Shown: piece after piece, positions 63,202 to 64,000 of the stretch
Layout of the letters: every line of letters starts with the position of its first letter
Numbering within the stretch: position 1 is the first letter of the stretch
DNA from: an uncultured Gemmataceae bacterium
GTDB lineage: Bacteria > Planctomycetota > Planctomycetia > Gemmatales > Gemmataceae
Assembly (NCBI GenBank): GCA_937923405.1
Contig: CALDUY010000007.1
Coordinates: forward strand, 186,001 to 250,000
DNA length: 64,000 nt
Direction: 5' to 3'
The notes under the pieces: model-generated
Told to the model about the DNA's origin: nothing
The model's input: the letters and a program-made list of their open reading frames with translations, nothing else
Database searches by the model: none
Position numbers and translations under genes: made by a program

Positions 63202-64000
63202 AGCTTACAATTTAACAAAAACGTATCGAGTACATCAAAAACAGCCAGGATTGATTGGCTCATTAAAAGGACTATTCCGTCGAGAATACAAACTAATTCA
63301 AGCAGTAGAAAATATTAGTTTTACAATTCAACCTCAAGAGATGGTTGGATTTCTAGGCCCCAACGGCGCTGGAAAAACTACCACACTAAAAATATTATCC
63401 GGATTAATTTATCCAACATCTGGTCGAGCAGTTGTATTAGGATACACACCATGGGAACGTCCAGATTCATTTAGAAGACAATTCTCATTAATTATGGGAC
63501 AAAAAAACCAACTGTGGTGGGATTTACCCGCAGAAGATAGTTTTCGACTTCATCGTGAAATATACTCAATAGATCGAAAATCATATAAAAATACACTCGA
63601 CGAATTAACTGAATTGTTTGATGTAAAAAAACTAATTCGTCAACCTGTAAGAGAGCTTTCTTTAGGTGAAAGAATGAAAATGGAGTTAATCGCTGCTTTA
63701 CTTCACAGTCCAAGATTACTGTTGTTAGACGAACCCACAATCGGCTTAGATATAATCGCTCAAATTACAATTCAAAACTCTCTCAAAGAGTATAACACCA
63801 AAAAGGGAATAACAATGTTATTGACAAGCCATTACATGAAAGATATTGAAGCACTTTGCACAAGAGTATTAGTTATCGCGCATGGAAAATTATTTTACGA
63901 TGGGCCTCTAAGAGGAATCATTGAGAAATTCGGACAATACAAACAAGTTCGACTTCGATTTGCAGGAGATCAATTACCTGCAAATCTCAACAGATTTGGA
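63185..64000 (+). CDS. ABC-2-type transporter ATPase, 3' truncated by window edge
   Basis: The ATG at 63185 opens a frame that runs to the window end without a stop (272 codons). It lies in a different frame inside the last 17 bases of mfnB. The product is an ABC ATPase: Walker A FLGPNGAGKTTTLKI, then MGQKNQLWWDLPAEDSF (a hallmark of the COG4586-type branch), signature LSLGERMKMELIAALL, Walker B LLLLDEPTIGLDI and the switch His in LLTSHYMKDIEAL. Its permease partners should lie just beyond the edge. Codon use is as AT-rich as in mfnB. Confidence 0.88.
   Translation, partial: MSGIIEAYNLTKTYRVHQKQPGLIGSLKGLFRREYKLIQAVENISFTIQPQEMVGFLGPNGAGKTTTLKILSGLIYPTSGRAVVLGYTPWERPDSFRRQFSLIMGQKNQLWWDLPAEDSFRLHREIYSIDRKSYKNTLDELTELFDVKKLIRQPVRELSLGERMKMELIAALLHSPRLLLLDEPTIGLDIIAQITIQNSLKEYNTKKGITMLLTSHYMKDIEALCTRVLVIAHGKLFYDGPLRGIIEKFGQYKQVRLRFAGDQLPANLNRFG

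Overview
The window reads as a gene-dense chromosome segment of a planctomycete, most likely from the Gemmata-type order (inference). The lineage markers are families largely restricted to that phylum: a Tat-exported DUF1501 protein, a PVC-type protein with a C-terminal CxxCH haem-binding domain, an MJ0042-type zinc-finger membrane protein, a YXWGXW-repeat proline-rich secreted protein, a Tat-exported Gfo/Idh/MocA oxidoreductase and MfnB-like C1 enzymology. No rRNA, tRNA, CRISPR array, transposase or phage gene was seen. Base composition is moderate GC until about 61.9 kb, then becomes clearly AT-rich to the right edge.

Layout. 0-6 kb: a truncated HD-domain gene, an XRE regulator, a YbaN-like protein, a serine hydrolase/VanX fusion, an RsbU-type phosphatase and a DinB-fold protein. 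6-13 kb (minus strand): a housekeeping block of cyclophilin lipoprotein, SRP RNA with its own terminator, dnaX (with an A9 slippage site), ebfC, recR, rpoN and an LptB-like ATPase. 13-26 kb: a secreted beta-helix protein; an operon-like run of a CpaE/receiver fusion, ApbE, a DoxX-like protein and a Gfo/Idh/MocA oxidoreductase; then a FAD oxidoreductase of the phosphonate-associated type, an M50 protease and the YXWGXW protein. 26-45.5 kb: MFS carrier, enolase-superfamily enzyme, alpha/beta hydrolase fold protein, two tandem Cys-rich HEAT-like paralogues, a cyanophycinase-like peptidase, aldehyde dehydrogenase, zinc-finger protein, TolB-like/DUF1501 pair, GH2 hydrolase, PhnZ-like HD enzyme, YqeY, and a phosphotransferase/DUF6285 pair. 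45.5-55 kb (minus strand): an FHA/coiled-coil/pseudokinase protein and then a circadian-clock operon. 55-64 kb: ArsR-type regulator with a structured leader, a FAD-SelD fusion, an MFS exporter, the PVC haem protein, and the AT-rich end with an ASCH protein, MfnB and a truncated ABC ATPase.

Most notable is the clock operon at 49.2-54.6 kb. Full-length KaiC with both phosphosites and a KaiB very close to the cyanobacterial protein are preceded by a 508-residue protein. That protein has a receiver-like N-terminus lacking the phosphoacceptor Asp, two PAS domains, and a C-terminal helical domain resembling the KaiA C-terminal/RsbU N-terminal fold. KaiA is usually regarded as cyanobacterial, so this is a candidate KaiA-like input protein. 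The operon ends with a hybrid histidine kinase whose receiver domain is interrupted by an in-frame amber codon. A good sigma-70 promoter with a palindrome in its spacer precedes the operon.

All functions are read from sequence by recognition of families and motifs; no database search or folding program was run.
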